Assembly: GCA_963772955.1 (NCBI GenBank)
Contig: CAVYZF010000011.1
Coordinates: 682,001 to 746,000, forward strand
From: Gp6-AA40 sp963772955
GTDB lineage: Bacteria; Acidobacteriota; Vicinamibacteria; Vicinamibacterales; UBA2999
DNA: 64,000 nt
Reading direction: 5' to 3'
The notes under the pieces were generated by a model that was not told the origin of the DNA, searched no databases, and saw only the letters and a list, made by a program, of their open reading frames with translations. The stretch's first letter is position 1. Every line of letters starts with the position of its first letter. Both the position numbers and the translations under genes were made by a program. Below are positions 42,309 through 52,307 of this stretch, piece after piece.

Positions 42309-42536
42309 TCAATTGATGGAACACGACCCTGGACCGCGCGGATCGCCGCATGATCCGCATGCACCAATCGCCTGCGACGCGGTCCCATTCGCTCCGGCGG
42401 TGTGAGCGGCAAACACTGAAAGGCGCCGCTGAAGCTCGTGGCTGTGGCAGGACGGGCACTCGGGCGTCTCGCTGCCGCGCACGAGGGCCTCGAATTCATG
42501 GTCGCACTCTTTGCACGCGTATTCGAACAAAGGCAT
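42309..42536 (-). CDS. FmdB-family zinc ribbon protein
   Basis: 75 residues starting MPLFEYACKECDHEFEALV. The zinc ribbon is CKEC ... CPSC, with the FmdB-type N-terminus (P-x-F/Y-E-Y-x-C). The C-terminal half is Gly/Ala/Ser-rich with two further cysteine pairs (ACGSCGDPRGPGSC). These small proteins are thought to act in regulation; no function is proven. It lies upstream of the 23/24-bp repeat array and typA on the same strand. Confidence 0.88.
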   Translation of the reverse strand: MPLFEYACKECDHEFEALVRGSETPECPSCHSHELQRRLSVFAAHTAGANGTASQAIGACGSCGDPRGPGSCSIN

Positions 42537-42565
42537 GGATCGATTGTACGCGATCGAGCGCCCCG

Positions 42566-43297
42566 CTAACTGCAGCTCCCACCGGTCGGCTTGAGCGACG
42601 TGAGGTTGATTCGCTCATCGCCGGGCTCGGTGTAGATCAAACCGCGCGCTTCCATCTTCTGACCGGCGTGTGACTCGGGCTTGAAGGGCGAGACGCTGAT
42701 CAGCCGAAACGTCTTCGTTCCGAGCGGCCGCGCTGCCGCGCTCGCCAATACACGATCGGACGGCACATCGTCGCGAGTCGTGAGCGGCTCCGCCGTCCGC
42801 GTCAGCATCCACGTGTTGTTCGGGCCCGTTGCCAGACAACCGACCGTCTGAACCAGCGAGAAGTTCTGCACCGTCGCCTGCTCGCCTTTCTTGAGAATCT
42901 GCGTCGTCGCAAGGTCGGCGCTGCCCACGAGCAACTCAGAGTTTCCCGTCGGGAAGCCGTTGTTCTGCAGGATGTAGGTGACGATGTCGAGCTTCACCTG
43001 ATCGTCGAGGATGGTGCCGAAGTTCGGCGGCATCGTGTCGCGAACCTTGGTGAACAGACTCTCGATGACATCGCCGCCCCAACTGGTCTGAAAGCGATCG
43101 CCCTTGAGCGCCGGCGCGGTGTTGCCAGCGAGATCCTCGCCGTGGCACCGCAGGCACGTCGTGTTGAAGACTGTCTTGCCGCGCTCGGCCTGTGCCGTCG
43201 TGTAGACACCTTGCCAGATGCGCGGCGTGTCCTGGGCCCTGAGCCCGACGCCACACGCGAGCAGCGCGACAAGAGCAATGACGGCACGTGGAAACAT
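42566..43297 (-). CDS. Exported c-type cytochrome domain protein
   Basis: 243 residues. The ATG at 43297 has AGGAG upstream and a signal peptide (MFPRAVIALVALLACGVGLR). A single haem c site CLRCH appears near residue 48 (FNTTCLRCHGEDLAGN), with TMPPNFG likely giving the axial methionine. The C-terminal 130 residues are not a cytochrome: they contain QNFSLVQTVGCLATGPNNTW, like small beta domains found fused to haem domains in Acidobacteriota. It probably carries electrons in the periplasm for PQQ-type dehydrogenases such as the one at 47-49 kb. Confidence 0.88.
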   Translation of the reverse strand: MFPRAVIALVALLACGVGLRAQDTPRIWQGVYTTAQAERGKTVFNTTCLRCHGEDLAGNTAPALKGDRFQTSWGGDVIESLFTKVRDTMPPNFGTILDDQVKLDIVTYILQNNGFPTGNSELLVGSADLATTQILKKGEQATVQNFSLVQTVGCLATGPNNTWMLTRTAEPLTTRDDVPSDRVLASAAARPLGTKTFRLISVSPFKPESHAGQKMEARGLIYTEPGDERINLTSLKPTGGSCS

Positions 43298-43343
43298 TCA
43301 CAGCTCCTGAGTGACTACGAACCCCGAATCCCGAGTCCCGACT

Positions 43344-44576
43344 CTACTTCAGTCGAGCCACCGCGGCCTTGACCTGCTGGCCCCCATCTCCGTCCGTCCA
43401 CGCGAGGATCAGTTCGTTGCCAGCCCGCGTCATTCGCGGATAGCCGCTCACCCGACCCGCGCCGGGCACGTCGGTCGCCGCGGAGCGCTGGCCTGACGGT
43501 GTGATGTGGCGGACCTTGAACTGGCTCTTGCCGTTGGCGAACTCCACCCAGCTGGCGATCGCGGAGCCATCGTCCAGCATCTCGATGTCCACCCGCCCGA
43601 GCGACGCCTCGTCGTCCAGTCGAATGGCCTCGCCCCAGCTCTTGCCGGCATCCTGCGAGAAGGCCACGTAGGCGCGACCGTTGTCGTTTGGAGCCGCGAA
43701 CCACGCGGCCGCGACCTGGCGGCCACGCGCGCTCAACGCGGGGCCGTTGATCGGGCACGCGTCGATTTTCCAGTTGTCGTCGTGCAGCGCGAGCTCCGGC
43801 GTCCATTTGCCGGCGTCGAGGCGAGACACCTTGATGTCACGAATCTCTTCGGCCGAGCGATCCCTGAACGCCGTGAGCACTCCGTCCGCGGTCAGGACCG
43901 CCGCCGTCTGGCAGCACTCGCAGACCCGCTCGTTGACGACGCTCTCGGAGGACTGCTTCCAGGAGGAGTCGAAGCTGGCGTAATAGAGCGCCATCGATCC
44001 GCCGAGCGGATCCGTCGTGTTCAGCTCCTGATCGCGCCCATCGAGCCACACCATGCCAAGGCCACCGTCGGCTAGTTCGAGCAGCGAGACAAATCCGTGC
44101 TGCGTCTTCGTCTTGTCATGGTGAGGCGAAAACGCCTTTGCCCACGTCTTCCCGTCGTCTTTCGAATAGGACAGCTGGGTGTCGTAGGCCTCGATCGCTT
44201 CATCAGTCGTCGGATACCAGTTGGCGACGAGCGTGCCGTCCTTCAAGCGGAGAACCGATGGCACGTCTGCGGCGGTGATGAACCAGTCCTTGCCAGCCGA
44301 GACCGTCTGCGGCGCCGACCAGGTTCCTCCCGTACGCTCGGTGAATCGAAGCGTGGTCGTCGACTCATCCTGATCGAGCCAGCTCAGAATCGCGCCCTTC
44401 GAGGATGCGGTCAGTTGCGCGTGCGCGCTGCCAGCCTGCGCCGGGACTTCGAGAGGGGCGAGTTCCGCTCCCAGTCCGAGTGGTTGATCGACCGATGGCG
44501 TGGGCTCAGTGCGGTTGCAGGCGGCGACGAGGAAGAACAACGGCAGGAAGGCGGCGAATGTCCGGCTGCGAATCAT
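43344..44576 (-). CDS. Sialidase-like (BNR repeat) exo-glycosidase-type lipoprotein
   Basis: 410 residues from the ATG at 44576, preceded by AGGAG. The signal ends in a lipobox (LVAAC), so it is a lipoprotein. The beta-propeller repeats show Asp-box motifs (SKDDGKTW and SQDAGKSW). A cysteine pair ERVCECCQ is unusual for sialidases. I do not see a complete set of sialidase catalytic residues, so the family fold is clear but enzyme activity is not. It follows the DUF6152 gene on the same strand. A short heptamer run (43322-43342: CCCCGAA, TCCCGAG, TCCCGAC) abuts its stop. Confidence 0.8.
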   Translation of the reverse strand: MIRSRTFAAFLPLFFLVAACNRTEPTPSVDQPLGLGAELAPLEVPAQAGSAHAQLTASSKGAILSWLDQDESTTTLRFTERTGGTWSAPQTVSAGKDWFITAADVPSVLRLKDGTLVANWYPTTDEAIEAYDTQLSYSKDDGKTWAKAFSPHHDKTKTQHGFVSLLELADGGLGMVWLDGRDQELNTTDPLGGSMALYYASFDSSWKQSSESVVNERVCECCQTAAVLTADGVLTAFRDRSAEEIRDIKVSRLDAGKWTPELALHDDNWKIDACPINGPALSARGRQVAAAWFAAPNDNGRAYVAFSQDAGKSWGEAIRLDDEASLGRVDIEMLDDGSAIASWVEFANGKSQFKVRHITPSGQRSAATDVPGAGRVSGYPRMTRAGNELILAWTDGDGGQQVKAAVARLK

Positions 44577-44591
44577 GAAGGCTCCTGGCGG

Positions 44592-44641
44592 GTCCACCGC
44601 CTCCGCCAAGGCTACGGCGAGTCCGCCGAAGCGTCCGCGAA
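44592..44641. repeat. GC-rich imperfect palindrome
   Basis: A stretch starting ACCGCCTCCGCCAAGGC and ending CGCGAAGGCGG whose ends are complementary (CCGCCT against AAGGCGG). It lies between the lipoprotein gene and the terminator of the DUF6152 gene and looks like a dispersed intergenic element; no second copy is seen in this window. Confidence 0.55.
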
Positions 44642-44646
44642 GGCGG

Positions 44647-44685
44647 AAAAAGCAAGACCCGCCCTACGCGGAGCGTGGGCGGGTC
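44647..44685 (-). terminator. Rho-independent terminator after the DUF6152 gene
   Basis: On the minus strand a 9-bp stem GACCCGCCC with partner GGGCGGGTC (plus an inner ACGC/GCGT stem) ends at 44656 and is followed by TTGCTTTTT. It lies 55 bp after the stop codon of the gene at 44740. This is the clearest intrinsic terminator in the window. Confidence 0.8.
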
Positions 44686-44739
44686 CTTGAGTTGCGATGC
44701 AGGCCGGGTCCTGTTCGTCAGACCAGGCGTTGCGATGAG

Positions 44740-45138
44740 CTAGTCGACGATTTCGCCAGGACGCTTGCCCCAGCCGAATCCGTCCTTCGGGCGGTGCAAC
44801 GTCACCATGCGAACGCGATGGTCCTTCGGGTTGCGGCCCGGGCTACCGGTGATGATCACGTGGTCGCCAGCCTTGAGCGTCTCTCTGGTTACGCCCTGCC
44901 CGCCGAGCTGACCAGCGCCGCCCCACTCGACGGCGTAGCGCACCATCTCCCCATCCTTCTCCTTCACCATCACATGCACGAAGGAGTGCGGATTCCTGAA
45001 CAGGAACTGCACCAGCTCGCCCTCAATCTGCACGGTCTGATCTTCGAGATACGTGGCCGCGAAGGAGTGATGGGCGTATGCCTGTGCACCGATGAATGTC
45101 ATCGCTGCGACAGCCAGAACAACCAGGTAACGCTTCAT
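44740..45138 (-). CDS. DUF6152 family exported protein
   Basis: 132 residues from the ATG at 45138, with GGGAGGA 8 bases upstream. The signal peptide runs MKRYLVVLAVAAMTFIGAQA, and the mature N-terminus is YAHHSFAATY, typical of this family. The remainder forms beta strands (QIEGELVQFLFRNPHSFVHV, GDHVIITGSPGRNPKDHR). Function unknown; these proteins are usually found beside other exported proteins in Acidobacteriota and Proteobacteria. An intrinsic terminator follows. A second member lies at 53.7-54.1 kb. Confidence 0.85.
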   Translation of the reverse strand: MKRYLVVLAVAAMTFIGAQAYAHHSFAATYLEDQTVQIEGELVQFLFRNPHSFVHVMVKEKDGEMVRYAVEWGGAGQLGGQGVTRETLKAGDHVIITGSPGRNPKDHRVRMVTLHRPKDGFGWGKRPGEIVD

Positions 45139-45311
45139 ATCGTGGTTCCTCCCCTGACAGAACCGAACTCTGTAAGGAATCCTAGCTGACATACGAGGAA
45201 AACGGTCCTGAAGAGTCCCTGAATTCTTCGTCAGGAACCCCCGGGATCCACCAGTCCCGCGGGCCCTCGCAGCCTGTCCGCACGTGAGAATACAACAAAA
45301 CGCACTATTTC

Positions 45312-47160
45312 TCATTCTTTTGTCCGCAGCGAAATAATCCGCGCCGCCGCGATCGACCGGGAACGGGTTACTCGGCGGCCTTCGCCGACGGCGATGTAGG
45401 CGTCGACCTGCGGCTCGAGCAGGTCGAGCGGAAGCGCACCACTGCGAAGTACGACGTCGTGAAAGTCGCGGACGTCGAACTTCGAGCCGAGCGCCTGCTC
45501 GGCTTTTCGTCTCAGACGTTCAATCTCGAGCTGACCGAGCTTGTACGCCAGCGCCTGGCCTGGACGCGCGATGTAGCGATCGACTTCGGCCAGCGACTGC
45601 GCAGGGCACGTGCTCCGCAAAGTATGCGCGCGCGCGATCGCGCGACCACCCCATCGAGTGGATTCCGGTGTCGACAACGAGGCGGACGGCACGAAACAGC
45701 TCGCTCGCAAGCCGCCCGAAACGCGTCGCGGGATCGCGATACAGACCAAGGTCCGTGCCCAGCGACTCGGCGTAGAGCGCCCAGCCTTCGCTGAACGACG
45801 CCGCCCGAAACATCTTCCTGAACTCCGGGAATCCCCTCGAGCTCACGTGCGAGGCCGACTTGCAGGTGATGTCCGGGAACGGTTTCGTGCAGGACGAGCG
45901 AGTCGATGGTGTACTTCGTCTGCTCCGTCGGCCGGTACGTGTTCATGTTGAACCACGCCGGACGCGTTCCGTCCGCCGTCCCCGCTGTGTAGTTCGATGC
46001 GGTCGCGGCCTCGCGATCCGGCGCAATCGGGCGCACGCCGACGGTCATGCGCGGCGTTTTCTTGAAGAGACGCGGAAGCTGAGGCTCGACGCGCGCGAGC
46101 ACGTTTCGCGCGTACTGGAGCATTTCCTCCTGCGAGGCGAAATGCATGGCCGGATCGGCGGCAAGCCGGCGCTCGAACTCGGCAACAGTTCCAGTGAAGC
46201 CCGCTTCACGTGCCACGCGAGCCATCTCGCCCTCGATTCGCGTGACCTCCTTCAGCCCGAGCTGATGAATCTCCGCCGCCGGCAGGCGAGTGGTCGTGTA
46301 CGCGCGAATCAGGCTTGCGTAGGCACGTGTCCCGTCGGGGATCGTGCTGAGACCAATCTCCGGTCGCGCCTGCTTCAGATACGTGTCGCGCAGGAACGAC
46401 TCCAGCCGTTTCCAGCTCGGGACGAACTGCTGCGAGTACGCTGTTCTTGCGTCGGCGCGCAGCCGGTTCTGATCGGCGGCGGACATCTCGCTCGGAAAGC
46501 GTCTTGAACGCCGCGAGCAACGGCGATGCATCCGGCGACGCACTCGCCTGCGCCACGACCTGCTCGATCATCATGTTGACGACGACCGCCGGTTGCGCAC
46601 GATGCGCCGCAAGCTGCTCGCGCAATGAGATCGAGCGACTGATCGACGTACAGCGGGAGCGCACGCAGTCGCGCGATGATGTTCTCGTAGTCGCGAACCG
46701 TTCGCGCCGGCATCTGGTCGACGATCTCGAACACCTCGTTGTGGAGACCATCGGACTGCGAGACCTGCTGCACGAGATCGAGTGCGCTCTCGGCTTCGAG
46801 CGCTGTCTTCAACTCGGTACTCGAGCAGGTCGGCGCTGAGATGTTCGGTGAGCGTCAGGTTGCCAGGGCTGACGTATTGGACCTGCCTGAGGAACTCTTC
46901 TCGTGCGGCGCGCGCACGGGTCGCGCGCGGCTTTCGACCAGTCCTGCCAGCGATCGTTGTGCTGGTGAGCCCGACACGCGTCGCCAGCTCCGGCTCTTCG
47001 GCGAGGCGCCACTCCCAGTAGTTGATGAACGTCTGCCGGAGACCGGCTGAGGAGACACCAACAGCCGGAGCGGGAAACGTCTGTCTCGCTCTTGCTGACC
47101 AGCCAGGACGAGTGGAATCACGACGACAGAAGGTACGAGGAGGAGCGCCCGGGTTTGCAC
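45312..47160 (-). pseudogene. DUF885 family exported peptidase-like gene, broken by about eight frameshifts
   Basis: The GTG at 47160 opens a signal peptide (RALLLVPSVVVIPLVLAGQQ). Family segments follow in order, in changing frames: FINYWEWRLAEEPELATRVG, HQHNDRWQDWSKAARD, RARAAREEFLRQVQYVSPGN, ELKTALEAESALDLVQQ, LREQLAAHRAQPAVVVNMM, PSEMSAADQNRLRADA, VLHETVPGHHLQVGLAREL, EFRKMFRAASFSEGWALYAE, AQSLAEVDRYIARPGQALAY. Six of the breaks are repaired by deleting one base; near 47070 and 46975 one base seems missing. The active-site motif HETVPGHH is intact. Either it is a decayed gene or, more likely, the local consensus is poor, because the neighbouring PQQ and NHL genes show the same damage. Confidence 0.75.
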
Positions 47161-47241
47161 GCTCCTATTTTCTCACCTTCGAACGCCGCGCCATCGGACC
47201 CGACCTTCGCACCGTCGTCCCTTCGCCGCTTCGGACCGCTG

Positions 47242-49265
47242 TCAGCTCTTTGGCAGCTTGAACGCGATCAACTCGCCAGGGAAGCCCAGGGCCGCTGATC
47301 GCGACAACGATGTACTGCTGACCGCCGAGCGAGTACGTCATCGGCGATCCGGTCTGCGGCGCGGGCATGTAGACCGATCCCACTTCCTGCCCCGTCGCCT
47401 TGTTGTACGCGCGCAGCATCGCACCGCGGCGTCCGTCGGGAAGCGTGAACGTAGCCGCCCTCACCGGCGATGACCAGCGTCTTCGTGACGAGCGTGCCGA
47501 TGCGCCCCTGACGTCCGGTCCTCGGGATGTTGAGACCTTTGAGCATCGGATGGTTCTTGATGTTGTCCGGCGTCTCACCGTGCGCGATCTGCCAGAGCAT
47601 CGTGCCCTGCTTCAGATCGAGCGCGGTGATGCGGCCGTAGGGCGGCTTGATCAGCGGGAGGCCCTGCACGGTCACCGGGATGTCCGCAGCTTTCGGGTTC
47701 GCAGGATTCCTTGCCTGCCCTCTGACGTACGCCATGTCTGACGGCTCACTGGGCGTTCGGCGCCTGGCACGAGCCCGAGCGGCGTGACCTCGGTGTTCGT
47801 GAAGATGTAGAAGACGCCGGTCTCGGGATCGAAAGACCCGCCCTGCCAGTTGGCGCCGCCCGTCGCCGCCGGCAGCATCAGCGTTCCCAGCGGACCATCG
47901 AACTTGCTCACAACTGGCGGCGTGAAGATCGGACCGATCTTGAAGCGCGAGACGAGCTTCACGGCCTCGGCACGCAGCTCCGGCGTGTAGTCGATCAGAT
48001 CGTCGATCGCGACGCCCTGGCGGTCGTACGCCGGAGGCTTCACGACGAACTTCTGCGTCGGGTTCGCCTTCTCCATCGGCACGTCAGACGCTTCGACCTT
48101 GCGCACATCGAACGGCCAGATCGGCTCGCCCGTGACGCGATCGAAGACGTAGAGCCAGCCCTGCTTCGTCGGTTGCGCGATGATCTTGCGCAGGCGTCCG
48201 TCGATCGTGACGTCCGCGATGATCGGCGCGCACGGCAGATCCCAGTCCCAGATGTCGTGCTCGATGAACTGGTAGTGCCACTTGCGCTTGCCGGTCTTCA
48301 GATCGAGCGCAACCAGGCTGTCGCTGAACAGATTCTTTCCCGGGCCGATGGCCACCGTAGTAGTCGCCAGTCGGCATCTCGGTTGGCAGAAACACGAGAC
48401 CGAGCTCTTCGTCGGCACTCATCTGACCCCAGACGCCGTTGTTCCCTGTGTACTCCTCGGAGCCCTGCTCCCACGTGTCGTAGCCCATCTCGCCTGGGCG
48501 CGGAATCGTGTGGAAGATCCAGAGGCGCTTTCCTGTGCGGACGTCGAAGCCGCGCACGTAACCCTTGTCGTTACGTTTGCTGACCGGACGGCTTCCCTCG
48601 GTGTGCGCAGCGCCGATGATGACGACGTCCTTGGCGATGATCGGTGCGGCATGCAGCCCGATGTCACCCGTGATCGGGTCCATCTCCTGATCGTCTTCGA
48701 GCTTCAGATCGACGATGCCGCCTTTGCCGAATGACGTGATGCGCTGCCCGGTCTGCGCATCGAGCGCGATCATCTGGTAGCCGGGCGTCACGTAAATGAT
48801 TCGCGACGAGCGGCCGTCGGACCAATACGCGAGCCCGCGGCCCGATAGCTGACGCGGCGCTTCCTGACCGCGCTTGCCTTCGTCGAGGCTGGACATCCAC
48901 TTCATCTCGCCGGTGGCCGCGTCGAGTGCGACGACGGCTCGGCGCGAGCCGGCGGTCGAATACAGCACACCGCCGACCATGAGCGGCGTCGACTGGAAGT
49001 TGAACTCCGGCCGCGGACCGAGGTTGTCGGTCTTGAGCCGCCACGCCACTTCGAGCGAGTTGAAGTTGGTCCCGTTGATCTGATCGAGCGACGAATATCG
49101 ATGGCTCCAGAGGCTGCCGCCGTAGGTTCGCCATTCGCCATTGGCTGTCGGTGTCTGTGCCGACAGCGTGGTGGCAAGGTTGAGAGAGGGCGGCGCCGGC
49201 GGGGCCGCTGCGATCAGCGCGGCCACCACCAGAATCTCCAGTGTCGTCTTCATTCGCATGTTCAT
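47242..49265 (-). CDS. PQQ-dependent exported dehydrogenase (four apparent frameshifts)
   Basis: The start ATG at 49265 overlaps the upstream NHL gene stop as ATGA. A signal segment (KTTLEILVVAALIAA) precedes a beta-propeller of quinoprotein type: EWRTYGGSLWSHRYSSLDQI, ALDAATGEMKW, HAAPIIAKDVVIIGA, GFDVRTGKRLW, TGDYYGGHRPG, then KNLFSDSLVALDLKTGKRKW, DIWDWDLPCAPIIADV, and ATGGANWQGGSFDPETGVFY in a second frame. Further breaks lie near 47750, 47455 and 47281; the end restores to GPGLPGELIAFKLPKS. Corrected length is about 670 residues. It resembles membrane-type glucose/pyrroloquinoline dehydrogenases without a haem domain. The cytochrome c at 42.6 kb could accept its electrons. Confidence 0.85.
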
Positions 49266-50474
49266 CGCGGCCACACCGTCCCTTGTTCCTTCTTCGAGAC
49301 TGTCTTGAGCCCCTTGTAGCTGAACTTCTGCACGCGTTTCCCTTCGTAGGTCTCTGTCGTGTAGAGATTGCCCTTCGAATCGGCCGCGATGCTGTGCACG
49401 GCGTAGAACTGACCGGGCTGACGGCCGCCGTCGCCGAAACTGGTAAGCTCCTCGAGCGTGTCGCGTCGCAGCACGCGAATCTTCATGTTGCGACCGTCGG
49501 CGAGGAAGATGTACGTCTGCTGCGGGTCCTTCGAGAACGCCACGTCCCACACTGAGCCTTCGCTCAGGCTGTTCTTCGCGTAGATCGCTTCCTTGACGAA
49601 CTTGCCTTCCTTCGTGAACACCTGCAACCGGTTGTTCTGCCGGTCGCACACATAGACGAACCCATCGCGCGACAGGTCCGCGCAGTGCACGGGATTGCGG
49701 AACTGCTGCGCGGGCGGCGCGTCTGGTTTGTACGGGACCGAGGTTCGTGTCGTCAGGCTTGTTACCGTACGCACCCCAGTACCGTTTCAGCTTCCCGGTA
49801 TCGGCATCGATGATCGCGACGCGCTTGTTCAAGTAGCCATCCGCGAGATACGCCTCGTTCGCCGTTGGGTCGACGAAGATCTTCGCGACACGGCCGAACG
49901 ACACCTGATCGTTGCTGCCGCCGACATACGTCGGATTCCCCTGCGCGTTGTTCGGCCCCTTGCGTGCAGCCGACTTGCCGACTTGCAGCAGGAACTTGCC
50001 CTGCTTCGTGAACTTCAGCACCTGCGAGTCCTGATCGCCGTTACCGCCGATCCAGACGTTGCCCTTGTAGTCGATTGTGATGCCGTGATTCGATACCGGC
50101 CACTCGTAGCCTTCGCCAGGCCCGCCCCAGTGCCCGACAAGATTGCCTTCCGGATCGAACTCCAGGACAGGCGGCGCGCCGGCGCAGCACTCGCCGGTCG
50201 GCGGGTTCAGCTCGAGACCCTTCTCGTTGTTGCCGAGCGTCGCGGACCCACGATGGATGATCCAGACATGATCGCGTTCATCGACCGACACGCCGATCGT
50301 CGATCCGAGGACCCAATGATTGGGGAGCGGCTTGGGCCAGAGCGGATCGACTTCGAAATACGGAGCCTGAGCCGAGTTGCGGCTCTGCCCAGCCAGCTCT
50401 CGCGCGACGAGCACTCCTGACGCGGTGAGCACGACCAGAACGAGGACAAACCTGCCTGTCAGCATCTTGCGCAC
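49262..50474 (-). CDS. Exported NHL-repeat beta-propeller protein (apparent frameshift near 49735)
   Basis: The start at 50474 gives MRKMLTGRFVLVLVVLTASG, a signal anchor. The propeller shows repeated NHL blades: NHGITIDYKGNVWIGGNG, SQVLKFTKQGKFLLQVG, EAYLADGYLNKRVAIIDADT. After an extra G in TACGGGACC it continues YKPDAPPAQQFRNPVHCADL, DRQNNRLQVFTKEGKFV, HSIAADSKGNLYTTETYEGK. Corrected length is about 403 residues. NHL propellers are usually binding scaffolds; some are peptidylglycine-modifying enzymes, whose metal ligands I cannot confirm here. It shares an ATGA overlap with the PQQ dehydrogenase, so they form one unit. Confidence 0.85.
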
Positions 50475-50504
50475 GGGAGCCTCCTTTAAGCGGAGGAATT
50501 ATAT

Positions 50505-50599
50505 CCGGGGCCCCGGGGCCCGGGGCCCGGGATCCGGATCCGGGATCCGGGATCCGGAAAATCCCTATTGGGAGTTGGGAGTTGTGGAGTTGGGAGTTG
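50505..50599. repeat. Palindromic GC heptamers and GGGAGTT array
   Basis: Part one (50505-50557) is a self-complementary run of CGGGGCC, CGGGATC and GGGATCC units. Part two (50568-50599) is TTGGGAG repeated at about 7-base steps. It extends past the stop into the 3' end of the M49-like gene, so the last residues of that protein are encoded by the repeat. Confidence 0.85.
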
Positions 50600-52307
50600 A
50601 CGAGAGCAGCTGTTCTGCAGTCACAAACCGCGGCTCAATGTCCACCGGCACGCCTTTGAGCCTGTCGAGAACGGTCTGCGTTTGCGGCCGCACGACCGCG
50701 AGCTTCTCCATCATCTGCTTTGCCGCCGCGTAATCCCCCACCGCCTGCATCGTCATCAGGTCGCGCGTGAGGTCGAGGACGTTCTGCTTGATGCGCTCGG
50801 GATTGACGGCGAACGTGCCGTCCTGAGCGACGGTGACTCCGCCGTTGTCGAGGAAGTAATTGAGCTGGATGGCGACGCCGCGCCCGTGCGCCTCGGTGAT
50901 GCCGAAACGGATCGACCGGAACATCGACGCGAGATACGTCACATACATCGTCTGGTCGAGCGACGTATCCAGCTTCTGATGATCGACCAGGTACTGCAGC
51001 GCGAAGAGTCCCGAGATGTCCGCCTTCGCCTCTTCGATCGTGCTGTAGGCGTCTTTGAACTCCTGCCGCACCGTCGTCGCGCGGCCGCCGACCTTGATGT
51101 TGTGCGGCCCCAGCCCGTGCATCAACTCGTGCATCAGGATGTGCGTGAAGAAGGCGTCGAAGGAGACATGCTGCCGGTCGTCAGCGGCGAGCGCCACTTG
51201 CGCAATCGGCTGCAGCACCATGCGGAACTTCGCCTCCTGGTTGTTCTTCAACATCACGCGCTTCGAGCCCTTCTCCGAAATCACGCGCTCGTCGTTGGGC
51301 AGGTTGTACGCCGCAGTCTGCACTCCACGGTTGCCATCGCCAGACGAGAAGACGGTGTTGACGACGCGAATGGGCGCGAGGGCACCAAGCTTCGGGTTGC
51401 GATACGTCGGATCGATCGGCAGGTTATTCTCGATCTCCTGCAGTTCCGATCCGAAGCGCGTCAGCTTGTCGGTCTCCGCGTCGTCGCGGAGGGTGATGAA
51501 GGATTCGAACGCGGCCTTGTAGTTGAACCACTCGTCCTCGTAAACCTCATACGGACCGATGGTCGGTTCGATGCTCGCGTCGAGCTCCATCCACGCGACG
51601 TCGCTGTCGTAGTAGTCGTTACTCAGCAGACTGGCCGCGCGCTTCTCGAGGTAGTTCTTCAGCGTCGGCTGCGTGGTCAGCGCCGCGGCTTCGCGCAGCA
51701 GCTCCGCGACATGCGCAATCTCACCCTGATACTCGAGGCTGTAGGGAACGGCGATGAACTTGCCGTCCGGGCCGCGTCGAATCGTCGTGAAGAAGCCGGT
51801 CGCTCGCGTGCGTTCCGCCCCGCTCAGCGTCTTGAACCACGCCTCGACCTCGGCTTTCGTCGCACCACCAGGATAGAAGTTGGCCGCTTCGGGCTTCTTC
51901 GGCGCGCCGGGGATGAACACCTCGTTCGCATCGAGGCGGGACCAGGGTCCCTTGTTGATCAGGAAGTAGTGTCGTCGCGCCCGTCCCAGCGGCGAGTCGT
52001 CGCGAGCGAGGTCGAGGAGCATCGCCTCGTTGCCTTCCCACACCTGACGAAGAAACAGCGCGTCGAAAATCTTCGATGCCGACACGAGCTTCGCCAGCGC
52101 CTGGCGCTCGTTGTCAGGCAACGTGCCGGCATCCGCGGTCAGATCGACCGGCGCAAAGCGCGCGGCCATTGTCTGGAGCTTCTGTGTCTCGGGATCGGTC
52201 GGGGTCTGAGTGGTTTGCACGGCTGGTTGTGGCGTCTCTCTACTGCAGCCCATGGTCCCGCACGCCACGGTCAGCATGGCGGCAAGCAGAAGGATGGTCG
52301 GTTTCAC
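50565..52307 (-). CDS. M49-like (dipeptidyl-peptidase III related) zinc lipoprotein
   Basis: 580 residues from the GTG at 52307, which overlaps the yqgE stop as TAGTG. The signal peptide ends with a lipobox-like TVACG. The zinc motif is HELMHGLGPH; the second motif EEAKADISGLF matches the EE-x-x-AD element of M49 peptidases. Prokaryotic members of this group are exported peptidases or zinc hydrolases of uncertain substrate. No frameshift. The C-terminal residues TPNSTTPNSQ are encoded by the GGGAGTT heptamer array, so the original end may have been replaced by repeat expansion. Confidence 0.85.
   Translation of the reverse strand: MKPTILLLAAMLTVACGTMGCSRETPQPAVQTTQTPTDPETQKLQTMAARFAPVDLTADAGTLPDNERQALAKLVSASKIFDALFLRQVWEGNEAMLLDLARDDSPLGRARRHYFLINKGPWSRLDANEVFIPGAPKKPEAANFYPGGATKAEVEAWFKTLSGAERTRATGFFTTIRRGPDGKFIAVPYSLEYQGEIAHVAELLREAAALTTQPTLKNYLEKRAASLLSNDYYDSDVAWMELDASIEPTIGPYEVYEDEWFNYKAAFESFITLRDDAETDKLTRFGSELQEIENNLPIDPTYRNPKLGALAPIRVVNTVFSSGDGNRGVQTAAYNLPNDERVISEKGSKRVMLKNNQEAKFRMVLQPIAQVALAADDRQHVSFDAFFTHILMHELMHGLGPHNIKVGGRATTVRQEFKDAYSTIEEAKADISGLFALQYLVDHQKLDTSLDQTMYVTYLASMFRSIRFGITEAHGRGVAIQLNYFLDNGGVTVAQDGTFAVNPERIKQNVLDLTRDLMTMQAVGDYAAAKQMMEKLAVVRPQTQTVLDRLKGVPVDIEPRFVTAEQLLSSTPNSTTPNSQ

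Noticed and set aside
48084..50474. Apparent 796-residue fusion of NHL and PQQ proteins
   Set aside because: The continuous frame is an accident of the frameshift near 49735 and a second one near 48337; the real genes are separate and joined by an ATGA overlap at 49262-49265.
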